Shown piece by piece: positions 1 to 12,900 of a stretch of 64,000 bases of DNA. This stretch comes from Paramacrobiotus metropolitanus (lineage: Eukaryota; Tardigrada; Eutardigrada; Parachela; Macrobiotidae), in assembly GCF_019649055.1 (NCBI RefSeq), contig NW_026570230.1, forward strand, positions 930,001 through 994,000, read 5' to 3'. The position numbers and the translations under genes were made by a program. Under the pieces are notes generated by a model. It was not told the origin of the DNA, ran no database searches, and saw nothing but the letters and a program-made list of their open reading frames with translations. Within the stretch, counting starts at the first letter, position 1. Each line of letters opens with the position of its first letter.

Positions 1-156
1 AGAACGGAGAGTGCCCTTTAATCCCACAAACGGATACTTTGTCCCAAAATCCAAATTCAATACCAAGCCCGTTCGTTCCTCGGCGATATGTAAGAAAGCG
101 TTTGATCAACTTGTTCTTTTTAAGAATATTTTTTCGTTTAATCTTGCCGGTTGCAG

Positions 157-1045
157 ACGAAATGTTACCGGACAAAGGACGAACCATGTTTTATGCGAGG
201 TGACTCTTATAATGAAGACTGTTTCGAGCGACTGCGTTACAATTTACGAGATCCATCTAAGCGAGAAGTTGTATGCTGTCCTGGAGCGTGTGGGGTAATT
301 AACAATATTAATTTTTCACTTGTTTGTGAATCTCCAGTAAGTAAATGGAAATAATCACTTATACATAAATTAACTTATTGTTACATAAATTAATATTCGA
401 AGATAATCAATAAGATTTATAAAAGCAGATTTATCAGTAGCGTAATGGTGATAATACATGTAGATGTACACACGCGAAATTCAGCTTGCGTTCAATTTCC
501 AGTGGGTGTTCAAGCATCCTTGGGTGTCCGGTCAAATCCTCTACCCCGGCGCACGTAAAACCTATCAGTCCGTTTACGGCTACGGATCGGTCCTGCAGAC
601 CCCGCCGCCCGGTGCTCCAGCAGGGCAGTTGCCCGTAGAAAGCCCGAGCAGCAGTCTGTATCCGGTACTACGTGCCGACTGCATCGTCAGTGCCCCCTAC
701 TCGCGCAGTGCCGCATCCGCCCAGAATCCACTGGCTGACATTGCCGCCATTCCCCACACGTGCCCGTCGCTGGCGCTCAATAACCCATCGGTCACCTCGC
801 CCATTTGCGTGCAGAAACTATACGCTTCCGGCACACAAACCCTCTTTGAGCCTGAGACATATTGCACCGTGCACTGCTGTAATGGAGATTATTGTAACGG
901 GATCGGCAGTGATTATGTTGGTCAAGGAAATCCGTACTATTCCAACGGAAGCAACGATAAGACGAAGATTTTGGCGCTAATTCCTGTAGTGATGATTGCG
1001 CTGAACGCAGTTATTCGCGCCCCTTTAGTTCAACAAATGTATTAA
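157..1045 (+). CDS. Ly6/three-finger domain protein, GPI-anchored, 3' part
   Basis: Two exons are visible. The first (157-294, after a TTGCAG acceptor and before GTAATT) encodes a cysteine-rich stretch starting TKCYRTKDEPC and ending CCPGACG. The second runs to the stop at 1043-1045; its acceptor is either before 464 or before 503, and both keep the frame. It contains CCNGDYCN, the C-terminal signature of Ly6/uPAR three-finger domains, then an Asn/Ser-rich linker and a hydrophobic tail (ILALIPVVMIALNAVI) typical of a GPI-attachment signal. The product is probably an extracellular, lipid-anchored surface protein. The segment between the cysteine blocks is Pro/Ser-rich and longer than in a minimal Ly6 fold. 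The start codon and signal peptide are not found and probably lie left of the window. Family assignment is good; the ligand or role is unknown. Confidence 0.6.
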
Positions 1046-1103
1046 TTTTGATTAAAATCGTGACTGTACAATACGAAATGCTAACCAAAACTGTTTAGTG
1101 CTT

Positions 1104-1109
1104 AATAAA
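1104..1109 (+). terminator. Poly(A) signal of the Ly6-like gene
   Basis: AATAAA lies 59 bases after the Ly6-like stop codon, in AT-rich sequence. Confidence 0.5.
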
Positions 1110-1201
1110 AAAGCGACGTTTCTGCGCAATTTCGTTAAGACAATAAGTAACTTCGTGTCTGTACTGTAGCCGCTAAGCGATTGATACGGAATCATGTACG
1201 C

Positions 1202-1207
1202 TTTATT
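1202..1207 (-). terminator. Poly(A) signal of the KANSL1 gene (minus strand)
   Basis: TTTATT on the plus strand reads AATAAA on the minus strand, about 330 bases past the KANSL1 stop. With the signal at 1104 it places two convergent 3' ends about 95 bases apart. Confidence 0.4.
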
Positions 1208-1534
1208 AGTAAAAAATAATCCCAAATAAAGAACAAAATTTCATCAAGATTCCGTATAATGTGGAAACGGAGCGGATGAATATCATACAAAAAAACGGTG
1301 ACCCCACACACAACAACAAAGAGAAATCTCAACCCAAAACGCAAGAGAGATAAAGGAAAAACCCAATTCCGATCTCGCTGCAATTTTACACTCCCCCCAG
1401 TTTGCAGATCGTAACTCTATACTGTACAACATCCCTTATACGCAGCACACACCTGTCCGATGCCCTTTCGAACCACCATCACAAGGTACAAAAAACCGTC
1501 CCACCCCCTGCAACAACACGCCCACTGCCCCTTC

Positions 1535-4500
1535 TCAGCCGTCCTCGTCGTCCGGTGACGCCCGGAACGTACTGCGCCGTGTGCGGACGGGCCGTGCCGG
1601 ACGCTGGGCATTCATCGCCGCGATCTCCTCCGGCGTCTTCCGGGGCCGTTTCACCGTGGCCGTTTGCACTTTGACCTCCATGGGAGGCGGCTGCTCCGCA
1701 CTGGCCATCACCACGACTCCACCGCCCTCCTCGCCGTCCGGCACCTTCTTCTCCCCTTTTACTTTCTTCCGCACATCATTCCGCCCAAAATACCGGTTCA
1801 CCTTGCTGGATTTTTTCGACACCTTCTTCCCGTGCAACAGGCTCTTCTTCCTCCGCGTGCTCTTCACCGGCGGCGGACGGGCGGCGGTGCCCTCGGGGGG
1901 CGGATTGCGCTTTCTGGTCTGCTTCTCCGGAACGGTGAAGCGGGTGCGCTCCTCCACCTCGCATTTGATATGGCGCTCAGCGAAGGCCGCATCGCTCAGG
2001 TCCTCGTCCTCGCAGGAATTATCCACCTCGACATCGGTCGGCAGCAGCGGCGGCTGGATGGTGTCCAGTTTCGGCAGGGACTGATCGCCGGCTTCCCCCG
2101 CGGCATCCACAACTTCCGCCCCATGGGGGACCAGGGGCACTGTTTTGAGATCACGGAATTTGGGAACAATGATTTCCTTGTACTGGATCTTCTCGATTTT
2201 GGACGGGGCGGTCATACCGTACGGTATCACAAAGCTCGTCAGGTCCGAGCGGGCCTCACGACGACGGCCGGCCGGATGGTTCTTGCCGGTTTCCGATTTC
2301 GAAGTGGTGCGGTTCATTTGACCTGTAAATCATGGAAACATGAGTTATCAATACTCCATAATCAGCTAACATTATATTTTGTAAACCTGAATGCATTTTT
2401 GAAAAAATTATTTGACAGTTTCAGATTTCTATTCGCATATGCTTTGTATTATTATTTTTTCAAGCTCCGAAGAGGTTCATTAATCCAAACAGAAGTGCAT
2501 TAACGATGTATTTTTCTCAAACAGCTGTTTTCTAACAGGCGGATGCGTGGCATGACATTGAGCCGTAAACTCCGTCATACACAAGCCACTTAACATTCTC
2601 ACACTACACAGCGCGGCAGAAACGTGTTTCCTGATCAAAGGTTCAAGCGATTGACAGTGCCCTACAGCCGGGGCGGCTAAACCATCGTCAAACAAGGCAC
2701 CAAAACAAATAGTAACGATGGTAAGTTATGCGCGCACTCAATGTCATTTTTACTGCTCAGCTGGCAGAAAAGCAGCTCACTACGGTGAAAATAAAACAGT
2801 TCAAAGTTCTCTGAATTGCCCAGCGCAATTACTTACGTTTCGTGGCGTTCTTCGATGTAACAACATTCATATCCGTGGAGCCCACACTGGTCGAACGTGT
2901 TAGATGGCTAACGGCCGACGATACCGTTGTATCCGAAGACACCGATGAATGCCGTCGTTTTCGATCTAATTAAACAGCCATAATCAATCCAGATTTGTCA
3001 CAGTGACAACAAAGCAGTTGAGTAGTCCTCGAGCCAACTCTACACTTACTTTTTGTGGAAATAGTTCGACTTCGATGTGCCTTCTGCTTCTTGTCGCTGA
3101 CGGTCTTACTGTTCTTCGGTCGCTTCTGCGTATCGCGGTTGTTTTCCAGCGCACCGAAACGCAGTGCCCGTAATCGCTCGCGCTCCGCCCGAAGTCGCTC
3201 CTCCTGTTTTCGCAAAACATGCGCCGCTTCCGCTTCGGTTTTGATTAAATCCAACGCGCGCTGTCGACGCATCGGCCTACAACAATTATCACACAATAAA
3301 GCGAATACTCATAAGACAAATATTTTCCTACTCAAGCAAGCTGAAACGTTCATAAATTAATTACCATTTACTCCATTTTAATTACAACTTTACGAAGTCT
3401 ATTTCTTTTGAAGATAATCTAAAACTGTCTTTTAAATTGACAAAAATCATTACTGACAGACTTACCGTGGCTTAAACGGTCCTCTAGAGCTAATAAACAT
3501 AGCGGGATCAAAATCCAACGACACACCGGATAATTCTGCATCTAACGCTCGAATGGAGGGTTGTGAAAGACGAGGATGGTATCCCGGATCAACTAGCGCC
3601 ATTGCTTCACTTCGTGGTGTCCGCAGCAGATTTGTATGAGATGAAAAGGTTGGCATGGGTAACAAGCCCATACAAATAGCACAGCTAACGGGACCTACAA
3701 GGTCCGGCAGTAAGCAGCGCGTTGAACAATCGCAGTGGCGAGGTTTTTCATCCATTTGATATCGTTTTGGAGGGTACGCTATAAAAACAACGAAAATATT
3801 AGTTGTTTAATTTCAAAGAAATTTTATAACAGTGATACAAAATACAGCAAAGGAAATTACAAAAGCAGTAAACTTTCTTCCTGTGACTTACCATCCATAT
3901 CAACAAACACCCGCTTCTTGAACGCCATTAACGGCCTGGCCCGCGCACATCCCCTTGCTGACGACACCACCGCTTCCGACAGCTCTCGGATCTGCTCTCC
4001 TTCCGCCTCTCCCATTTCCTCATCATCCGACCCATCCTCAATGATCCTCCCCACCGCTAATCTCTCCTTCCACATGGTGGCCTCGTACGTTTCAAAGGGA
4101 ATATTCAGTCCCGTACTGGGCAAGGCCACCTTCATCTTGCGACGAAATAGCCCCGCCGGTCCGGGATGCAGTGACTGTCCGGCATCGCTCTTGGCCGTGG
4201 GCAGCCGTAATACCGTCGAACAATTGGCCGTCTTCGCCACGCTGACGACCTCCCGATCATCCCAGGGCCGGGGTGTCGGGCCCTTGTGCGCTAGGAATGC
4301 GGTTTTCAATAATGGTTTGGAGTCATCCGCGGTACCGCCACCGAATGTCACGATGCCCTGTCGCTGCTGGATACGCTGAAGGAGATTGCCAGTAACCTAC
4401 ACATACAAAGTATTAGCACAATCATGCCAACAACCCTCGATCAATTTTAGCAAAAGCCTCTTTTTAATCGACTGTACCTGGTAGGCATATTCGGCTCGAG

Positions 4501-7008
4501 CTAATTGACGGTGAGCATAGCTGTATCGCGACGCAATGCCCTGCCGCGTCGTGGCGTACCGATACAGTGCCCGCTGATCACTGTAATAAAAGATTCATCA
4601 CATAAAAAAAATCAATCAGCTGATATTCCTCGTCAGCAGCACATCACATACACCGTAAAAAGAAACGATCTCTATTCCGTCAAATTAGACGATATATCCT
4701 CTAGCACACACTCAATTTCCTCTAGACACAGACAGGTAGGGAACAAAGAAAATCAATAATCTATGATTATCCATTACTAATTCCCCATTTCCCCCAGTGC
4801 ACGTACTGCACCGAATGTGGCGCTCATCATTAGCTCACAAATATCCCCATAACGGCCTGTAAATACCAAATAGGAAAAGATTCGATCGATGTGCACAGCA
4901 ACCCTTCGCAGCAATTCCCGTATGCCGTAAAAGCGCACAGTGGGAAGCATGAACCCTGTCGCATTGATCAAAGTCATAGCGCCTTTCAGACCAGCTACAG
5001 CCGTCGGATCCGGAATAACATATGGTACTTAATAAGTGGGCCAATTCTCCGTTTACATGGATCTCATTATTGACACAGGGGCTGTCCCGACTGATCCCGT
5101 CAATAAACAGCTTTTTACCAGGTACAAGTTAATCGAAAAAACCACCAACAGAAAAAGCGTTCAAACGGCTGCCTATCTATAACAAAATTCAATAATTATG
5201 ACTAAACATTTTACTGAAAAAATCCTGTCTCCAAAAAATTACACCCGCACCAAAATTATATCTACATGTCGCAGATGTCACTTTTTGTAGTCGTATAACC
5301 TTCAGATTTTCAACACCAAACAATTTTTTTTAAAAAAAAGTTCAAACCTTACTCACGGTTTCTAACTAGTTCCGTATTCACAAATCTTCAAAGAAATTTT
5401 GTTACAAACTCAGCACCGTTATAAGACGGATAAACATGTCTCAGCAAATTCGGCAAAACATTAGGTTGATAACCTATCTCGGTATTATGCAGATAAAAGA
5501 GCGAGCGCAGCAGAAATTACGCATTAATAAGGAAGCAAATAACTCCGCCACACAACCATCGATAAGAATACGGCCTAATCCGAATAATGCAGCTGATTAC
5601 GCTAACTCGTATCTAGGTATCTACCGGAATATAACGAACCAACCCGGCTAAAAATGCCTCCAAAAACGCTGATGCAATACAAACAAATTAAATTAAAAGC
5701 GGGAGAATGTCAAAGGTCAGACTGAAGGACCTCATCAGCACATTATACCCTGATGACCCGATAGCACAACAACGTGACCATCCCTAATCCGACGCTAATC
5801 GAAGTGCCTACAACCATAATCACAACCCCCCACTTACACTGGAATGAGTCGGTCCTGATCGAACTTCTTTTGAAACAGTTCCTCCTCGGCCTCATCAGCA
5901 CTCTCACCGCCGCTGGAGCTATCCGTCACCCAGGCATCGTCGTTAATCCGATCCACCGCGCGCTGAAATCCCTGTGCCACACCGGAGAACATTTTGGCGC
6001 GATCAACCGACTGCGTCCGTGCCAGCTTCAGCAGATACGCCGGGCGCTGCTGCTTCTCAAACGCCTCACGCCGCTGATTACTCTCCACGCGTTTAACAAA
6101 CTCCACCAGCTGGGACGGGGTTTTGTTCTTCATGTCATCACGCGACACCGATAGGACACCGAATAAATCCTGCATAGACTGCTGTTCCGTGCTGCGGGAG
6201 GAAATCACCATCGATGAACTGCTGGCGCCGTCCTCATTGCGTCCCTTCCGCTTCGGCGACGAGAACGCCGATTCCGTGCGAAACGATTCATCGCCGAGGA
6301 AGGAGAAGGACAGAGACGATTTCGTATCGGGTTTGTAACTCTCGCGATTGAGGAAATCATGAAAGGACGACGTCCCGGTCTTCAGCGTGTCATCGCCCGC
6401 ACGATTAACCATAAACGTCCCTAATCGCGAGAGACGGTGCTTCAGGGAGTGCAGATCCTCGGGATGGTGTTTACCCAGAACTCCTTTCAAGCAGACGAAC
6501 ATCTTCTTAACGGCGTCCGTGCCCGGTTCGCGGCGAGGTTTTTTCCGGGCTGGCGAACCCACGGTGGCCTCGTTGGTTGTTCCCGCGTGGACGCCCGCCG
6601 TGGTGGATGGTTTGGATGCCGTGGCTGTCACTCTGGATTTTTTATGGGCATTTTTCCGACTCTTGGACCGGACGACAGCCGTCGATGGGGTCAAAGGCTG
6701 GATCTTCTTGCTAGCCTTTTTGGGCACAGCTGGCACGGCGAAAACAGCGGGCTCGTCCAGATTCTTCATAATACCCGACGAGGAGGGCAACATGGGGTCA
6801 TTTAGGTCGTTGGTTGGTGATTTATCCGGGAAGTGTGGTGTTGGAGATGTGGGAGGAGCGATTTTTTCTTGGACGCCATTATCAAGTCGACGCCTGTTTA
6901 TCGAACATTTCTCCAGTTTTCTTCCCAATAGCCGAGGCAATGTGGTATAGTTAAGTAAAGGAATATTTTCTTAACTTACCACGATGGAGATTCCGATGAA
7001 GCCACCAT
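1535..7008 (-). CDS. KANSL1: KANSL1 homologue (NSL histone acetyltransferase complex subunit 1)
   Basis: Eight exons join in phase: 7008-6980, 6893-5838, 4580-4478, 4396-3892, 3778-3466, 3276-3050, 2965-2837, 2322-1535. They total 1050 codons, about 1049 residues against about 1105 in human KANSL1. KANSL1 is the scaffold of the NSL complex and binds the MOF/KAT8 acetyltransferase through its C-terminal PEHE domain. Here that domain starts near residue 813 (VIPYGMTAPSKIEKIQYKEI) and continues with LSDAAFAERHIKCEVEERTR, matching the family pattern. An acidic serine patch (DSSSGGESADEAEEE) lies near residue 345. The coiled segment ASRYSYAHRQLARAEYAYQ (around 385) and the ALVDPGYHPRLS block near residue 630 also match KANSL1. 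A Cys cluster (CDCSTRC...CAIC, about 577-596) could bind zinc. The N-terminal third is low-complexity and basic, so it is nuclear by inference. The ATG at 7008 is the first in-frame start giving a clean GT-AG join. Confidence 0.85.
4581..5837 (-). other. Large KANSL1 intron, no other gene seen
   Basis: This 1.26 kb intron separates the long N-terminal exon from the coiled-coil exon. Donor GTAAGT and acceptor TTACAG are clear. It is AT-rich; the short open frames in it show no family signature. Confidence 0.5.
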
Positions 7009-10000
7009 TAGAAGATTGATAAAAACACATTAGAAAGCCAATTGGGAAAAGGAACAGAATGGGTAAAAATTATATCAAGGGTTTTCGATTTCTCAACTGT
7101 GTCAGTTGAACTGCGTATGCTGCAAATAGCAAATGGTGCACACTGGTGCAAGGCTGCCTGGCCTGTGCGTTCCACGAAACCTTCGCCTTTCATGTACAAA
7201 CACTAGCCGAGAGAGCGACAGAGAGAAAGCCGGTTCACCCGGTTCAAACGGAAGTAACACGGCGCAGTTCAGCCGATTCACAGACATCTTGCCTGCGCTT
7301 TGTCACGCGCAGGGTATAAAAACATCAGTGGTGGCAGCACTGTCGGGCCTGTACCGGCACAGCCGCACAATGCGCTTAAAGCGCACACGAATGATATCAT
7401 CGATCGATTGTGGGCAGCCATCAATGGGCCCATATGAAATGGGCAGCCCATCCTCTAACTTTGTTGTGGCAAAGTGACGATTATCAGCCGTAGTCCGTGA
7501 TGAAACAACTGCCGCAAGATTTCGATTTTCTGGCGAATGATGCAAACATTCGCCGCCGCGTGTTATAATCCTCATAACAAACATCGTAAGGAGTTCTTCC
7601 GAAATTGGCATGATCAGTGATAATAATTTATAGTGCTCCATTGCAAACTCTGCAGGGAAATATCTGGATTATGATAAATTCCGTTTTGTTTTGATAAGGC
7701 ACTCGTACAGCGCGTGACGGATCTGAAAAATTAAAAAAACGATCGCTACAGTAAAGAACACACTGCGATTAAAACAAAATATAAAACTCAATAAGAAATT
7801 GTCCCTAAACTGTTCCCAAAGTGAATGCCGAAATCCCCAAATACAGTGCTTGAGGATTTATCGGGAGACAGACGGGAGTTAACTTCAATAACTATTTGCT
7901 AGAACATTCCTGTCTGTTAGTTTTAAGCTCGCGAACAAGAGTTAAACAAAGCAAAGCTTATAAACTGGGTGCAATATGCTGATGCAGAGCGTTGCTAGAG
8001 GGCCGAAAATACCATACAGAAACACCAAGCGAAAAAAAGGAAATTTTAGTATAATCTAATAATCACGTGAAATGAGAATATTGCAGTTGCAAATGTTTTA
8101 TACGAGTATAAAATGATCCGGTATTCACTACTGCAAAATTACAATCTTCTGTGTCATGGAAATACTTATCGACTTATCGTCAATTTTAAGCCGATTGTTT
8201 GAAATTTCTGGAACATATATGTACGTTACTACGTTGCCAGAATTTTAAAGTCAGAAAACACCTTAACTGAGAAACTTGTCACTGAACTGCACGAAGTGTT
8301 TGGATTTTCTGAAGTGGCACAAATAAGTACAAAAAGCCTGGATTATCGGTATTGTACTAACAGAAAATCTTGCATGGACACTATCATGGTCATGCGAAGT
8401 TGCAAACCAGTACAGTACTTATTCCAAACCGACAAATTACGGACAGCTTGCTGATATTTTTAGATATTGACATGAAAAATAACGCACAATATAGATACCA
8501 TCTGAAATATGAGCTCGTACTGTAATTTAAAAAAATTTTGGAATTACTGCGCCCTCATAATATCTACTGTCGCCCCACTCTGTTTCAGCAGCGCTTCTGC
8601 ACTGTCGATTGTGGTTTGTTAAATTTCGATCCAAATTTCTGGATCGAAATCCTGGTTGTAATTATAACCATAACCACAAAGAAAAGTTTCTTCAGCTGAC
8701 CATTACTCGCGGTCGAGGTATGGATGCCGAAAGTCGATTCGGAAGTTGAAAGCAACCCAATTTTTCTCCAGCAACTACCCTACGAAGCTAAATTAGCAAA
8801 GAAATCGAAAATAACAATTTCCTCGTGTTGATTCGTTCAAGTGGTCAATGCTGTAGTTACTGTATAAAGGATATCATCATCGGGATACCGGTATGTTACT
8901 TTTATCCTGTGATAAGAGAGCCCATTTATCCTGTTGACCTACTATTTATATTACTAGGACCATCATTGTATTTGTGGTACTTACTACCAAACGGTGCTAT
9001 GTTATGGAAGTGCGGGACTGTTAGCGCTACCGGGTATCCATGAATTTCTTACTGTTAGATTCGTTTGGTCAGTTCATAATAATTATTCTCATGACATGCG
9101 ACAATCTGTAATAATAATATAGAAATTTAATGTCTATACTACTAGCAGCGGCAAGACCTCTCAAATTTTTGGCTGACCATATAAAGTTTTACCTAAACGA
9201 AAACCGCGTGCTGTTTTCTGCGTCCCAGCAGGTGGTTAGCAACTTATTACTGCTAGCGCAATATGATGGAGAATTTACAGAAACGACAAAAATCTACGTT
9301 ATTAATCTCGTAAACCTCATAGATTATAGGGATTAGGGATATTGGTAAGGTACTCCAGGTGAACGTTTAACATCTACTCCGTAGCTACGGATATCACAGA
9401 GCTATCTGTATTTGAAGTTTAAAACCACATTATATTATATGGTTATGTACAAACTACAATACAACCTACATATGATATCAGCAAATCTAAATATTAATAT
9501 TTCTATGCACTAAAATATTGTTTACTGCGTTTACTAATTGTTTACTGCGGTTAACCTTCTCGACCACGGTCCACGGACGATAAACAGTCATAAACTTACG
9601 CGATGTCGCCACAAGGAATGGGGATAACAGTAACTGCTTACAGTAAATACTCGAGTAACAAGTTACAGTATAACTGTATAAACAAGACTTTGACATCTCA
9701 AGATTCCCACGTTTGAGGAATCTCAGGAAGATTCAAGATTCTCGCGGCTGCAGCCGAGCACAATAAATTGGGGACAGCGAGCAGAACACAATTCGGCAGA
9801 ACACCAGAATCATTGCCCAGCGGTTCTCGTTTAGACAAGGCCGAACCGGGAGCCCCACCACCACTCTATCTCTGTAGGGACTATAACACTGCACGCATGT
9901 TACGCCGACTGTGCGGTACCCTTGGGCGGATGACGGGAGTAAATGTATACAGAGAAACCGGGCACTGCGACAGAATTCTTTTCGCATAATTATTACTATT

Positions 10001-11069
10001 TATTAGAGCTTTCTTGCGCGTGCCGTAACTCTCTTGCAGTGATTAGAACTTTAGAAGTTTATGAAAACTATGAGTGATATAACCTCAGAAAATCACTCAT
10101 TTGCTTTGCGATCGATCTTACCGCACACTTCAAAGAATGCACGGTAGTTGACGGTACTGAATAGGGATGGTACAGCACTTTAGTGAGCACTACTGGTAAT
10201 GATGAATACGGCCATTTTTCCCACCCTGCAGCTCATAAAACTACAATGCTTTTAAAACTGGATCTGTTTTTTTAGGTAAATTAAGTAAAGCTATCGGCAA
10301 GCATTTGCTTATAAGTTTTAACTTTTAAGCAACCACTTTTATCCATAGAAGTGTCAATTCCAGTCTCGCAGCATATTTAGAGTATCGAGTAAGACATAAA
10401 CCGGGAGTGCATGAACATGGCGCCATCATGCTAACCGAGCTTTGCTGCTAACTCCCCTTTCAGCCCGGAAGCCGTTTTCAAAACTGTCTTCTCGTACTAA
10501 AATCACTTTTCAAGGCTGCATGGTAAATATAAAGGGATGCTGCTGCAAATCTCTTGGCATGATCCCCCCGGTCCGGCAGCATCCCCACCTTTCTGTATAC
10601 CGTACTATAGTGCATGCTGTACTGTACCTTAGCATACTTACATACCTCGTTGTTTATGCCGAAAGTTGAGCCAACACCTCCCTAAAAGGACCTACAAATA
10701 AAGAAAAGCACAATTACCTTTAGCTGTGTAACTTGTTTTATGCTTCTTGTACCTTTTAACGTCAACCTTTTCCTTTTTGAAGATCTTCAAAAGCTAGACG
10801 GAGAAATGTACAAGTCGCGTTAAAGTGTAGTGCGAGGTCTGTCGTACGAGTGTACGAACTTTCTAAAACGGCAAAAAATTACGGAACTGTGCTGCCGTCG
10901 GTGCCGTGCTGTGGTACACTACTGGTAGAGTCGTAGACGCAGCTGATGCTGGCGATCGCCAATGACGGTGTCGAGCGGCGCAACGAGCTCCGTTAAATTC
11001 TCGAACTCCCTCATTGTTCGGTTGTTCCTGTGGCTGCCATCAGTGGTGGTAGCTGGTAAAATTTGTCAG

Positions 11070-11099
11070 GTGAAGAGTGAAGACTGAAGAGTGAAGACT
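11070..11099. repeat. Short tandem repeat based on GTGAAGA/CTGAAGA
   Basis: The 15-base word TGAAGAGTGAAGACT occurs twice back to back in the intergenic region. It has no visible link to a gene. Confidence 0.6.
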
Positions 11100-11761
11100 C
11101 CATATACTGGAATCATAACACTGACAAAAATGCTAAAAGAAATTTGATGAAAACTTTATTCTGTTTTGCTGCTCTCACCATGGTCCCTTCACTCGGGCCC
11201 ACTCCTCGAATTCCGAAACAAATGCCGCTGTTGCCGCATCTCCTGATTGGATGGTTGACCCCTGAGACGAACCTCGTGTGGGTACGTTAGTCTTAGTGTG
11301 CGAGTTTTCAAAGCACGATAGTAGCAGGTTGATTATGCAACGTAACGACTTCCGGAGAATTATTTTACAATAGTCGTCTTAAATTTTGAGCCTGTTATTT
11401 TTTAACCTAGAGAAATTTTATACTTACATGTTGAAATAAAAATTATAACATAATTAATACTACCATGAAGTAGTTAGTTGCATGAAGTCGAGCAGACGCA
11501 AGAGCAGAAGTGGTGTGGAATTAAACCGATTCTGTTCATGAAAATTAATAGTGCAATGAAAACTCCAAAATCAATGTTTTTGTTGTTACAATACTGCAAC
11601 ATGACAACATCTAATTTTGATAATATTGCAGCGTTGTTGGTAATACGGAACTTAACGGATTCATTGTGATAAGATAAGTACTTAATAGCAGCACACACCG
11701 TACAGCTTTATACGACATACTCTTATAACAATAAGTTACCAACCTTTTTTTACTAACTTAA

Positions 11762-11804
11762 ATTACTGGAAGCAATAAAAAACTTTTATTACTGGAAGCA
11801 ATAA
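11762..11804. repeat. Direct duplication of a 17-base word
   Basis: ATTACTGGAAGCAATAA occurs at 11762 and again at 11788, separated by an A/T-rich spacer. It looks like a local slippage duplication. Confidence 0.6.
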
Positions 11805-12612
11805 TGCCGGTTAATGCAAGGGGAATTCGCTAAAACTGGAACACAAACATCGCAAGAAGCACTAATCTTATCTAAATAATATTAAATAGTAATTACGGAA
11901 TTAGAGCAGCCTGTTTAACTTACAAGTTTACATAATTGTAGTTTTATACTATATTGTGTATAAGTACTGTAAAAACATGTGCATTTATTTTCTACGGACT
12001 ACGAGTACGTACTGACTACCCTAGAAGCTAGAAAAATGCATTATGCATTTAATAATTATTTAGTACTTACCTATTAGAGGCAGCAAAGCATTTGCTTTGC
12101 GAGTGCACTTTACTTCTTTCGAGACTATCAATTGTTGCACCGGAAACACAGAATCACAGGATCGGCTCACCATCGGCATCAGGTCTCGAAGTACCGCGGC
12201 CGTAAGAGCATGCGTCAATGCGCTGTTGTCGGCAGACGGCAATCAAACGTTGAAAGGCGGAGTCTGTTAGTCAGAGAAGACGAGTACTCGTACTCACAAC
12301 TACAAGTCACAATCAGAGTCATCAGAGGGCATTAATTTTCATTTTCGGATTTGATCATTGGAGTGATGTCGAAATTTTTATGGATCGTCTTATTTTTACA
12401 ATAATTATGCGGTTTACCGTTACTTTAGAATTCGGTTAGATACTCGTAATTAGATTATAGGTGTTTTGTGCAGTTTAACTTTAGTTTATACAGGCGCGTA
12501 CCCATAATTTTTCGAAGCTTAACAGCCGAGCAACGGGAAAAGTGAGAAACGCTACTTCTTTCCATCTCCTGACTTTGACAGCGTCGCAACATCTTGATTG
12601 TTAGTAGTGGAC

Positions 12613-12621
12613 TATATAAAG
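12613..12621 (+). promoter_or_regulatory. Candidate TATA box for the tetraspanin gene
   Basis: TATATAAAG lies about 290 bases before the tetraspanin start codon on the same strand. The sequence between is less AT-rich, as expected for a 5' UTR. The position of transcription start was not verified. Confidence 0.35.
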
Positions 12622-12900
12622 CGAAAATCCTTGCTGCGATTTACGGTTTTACTTATGGTTTTACTTTTACCTCCAACCATCAGCCTACGTATTCCATGCT
12701 TTTAGATTGTTCGTCAACTGACTTCAAGTCCAACATGTAGCCAGCGCACCGTCAGCTGTTTCATTCACTTCAGCGTTGCAGTTGCATTCCCAAGGCGGTT
12801 TGTTGTGTGGCGTGGTGTCTGATTGTGAGTTGGTCCAGTTGGACAATATTATTCCTGTCAGTGTCATCCCTTTTCGGAGTGCCCCCAGAAACACCTGAGA

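Larger units (their letters stand above)
7009..12612. other. Intergenic, about 5.6 kb with no recognisable gene
   Basis: No exon chain, tRNA or known protein motif was recognised on either strand. A TATA-like GGTATAAAAA occurs near 7313 but leads into no convincing frame. Open frames near 7303-7641, 8825-9043 and 9733-9989 have arbitrary composition. Short tandem duplications occur at 11070-11099 and 11762-11804. An undetected noncoding RNA or 5' exons of the tetraspanin gene cannot be excluded. Confidence 0.4.

Noticed and set aside
1581-2503. Long plus-strand open frames opposite the KANSL1 last exon
   Set aside because: They are antisense shadows of a GC-richer coding exon; the minus strand carries the PEHE domain and in-phase splicing.
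5774-6950. Plus-strand open frames opposite the long KANSL1 exon
   Set aside because: They mirror the 1056-base minus-strand exon and show no domain of their own.
7313-7477. TATA-driven plus-strand gene
   Set aside because: GGTATAAAAA is present but the following frames have no start context, splice chain or known motif.
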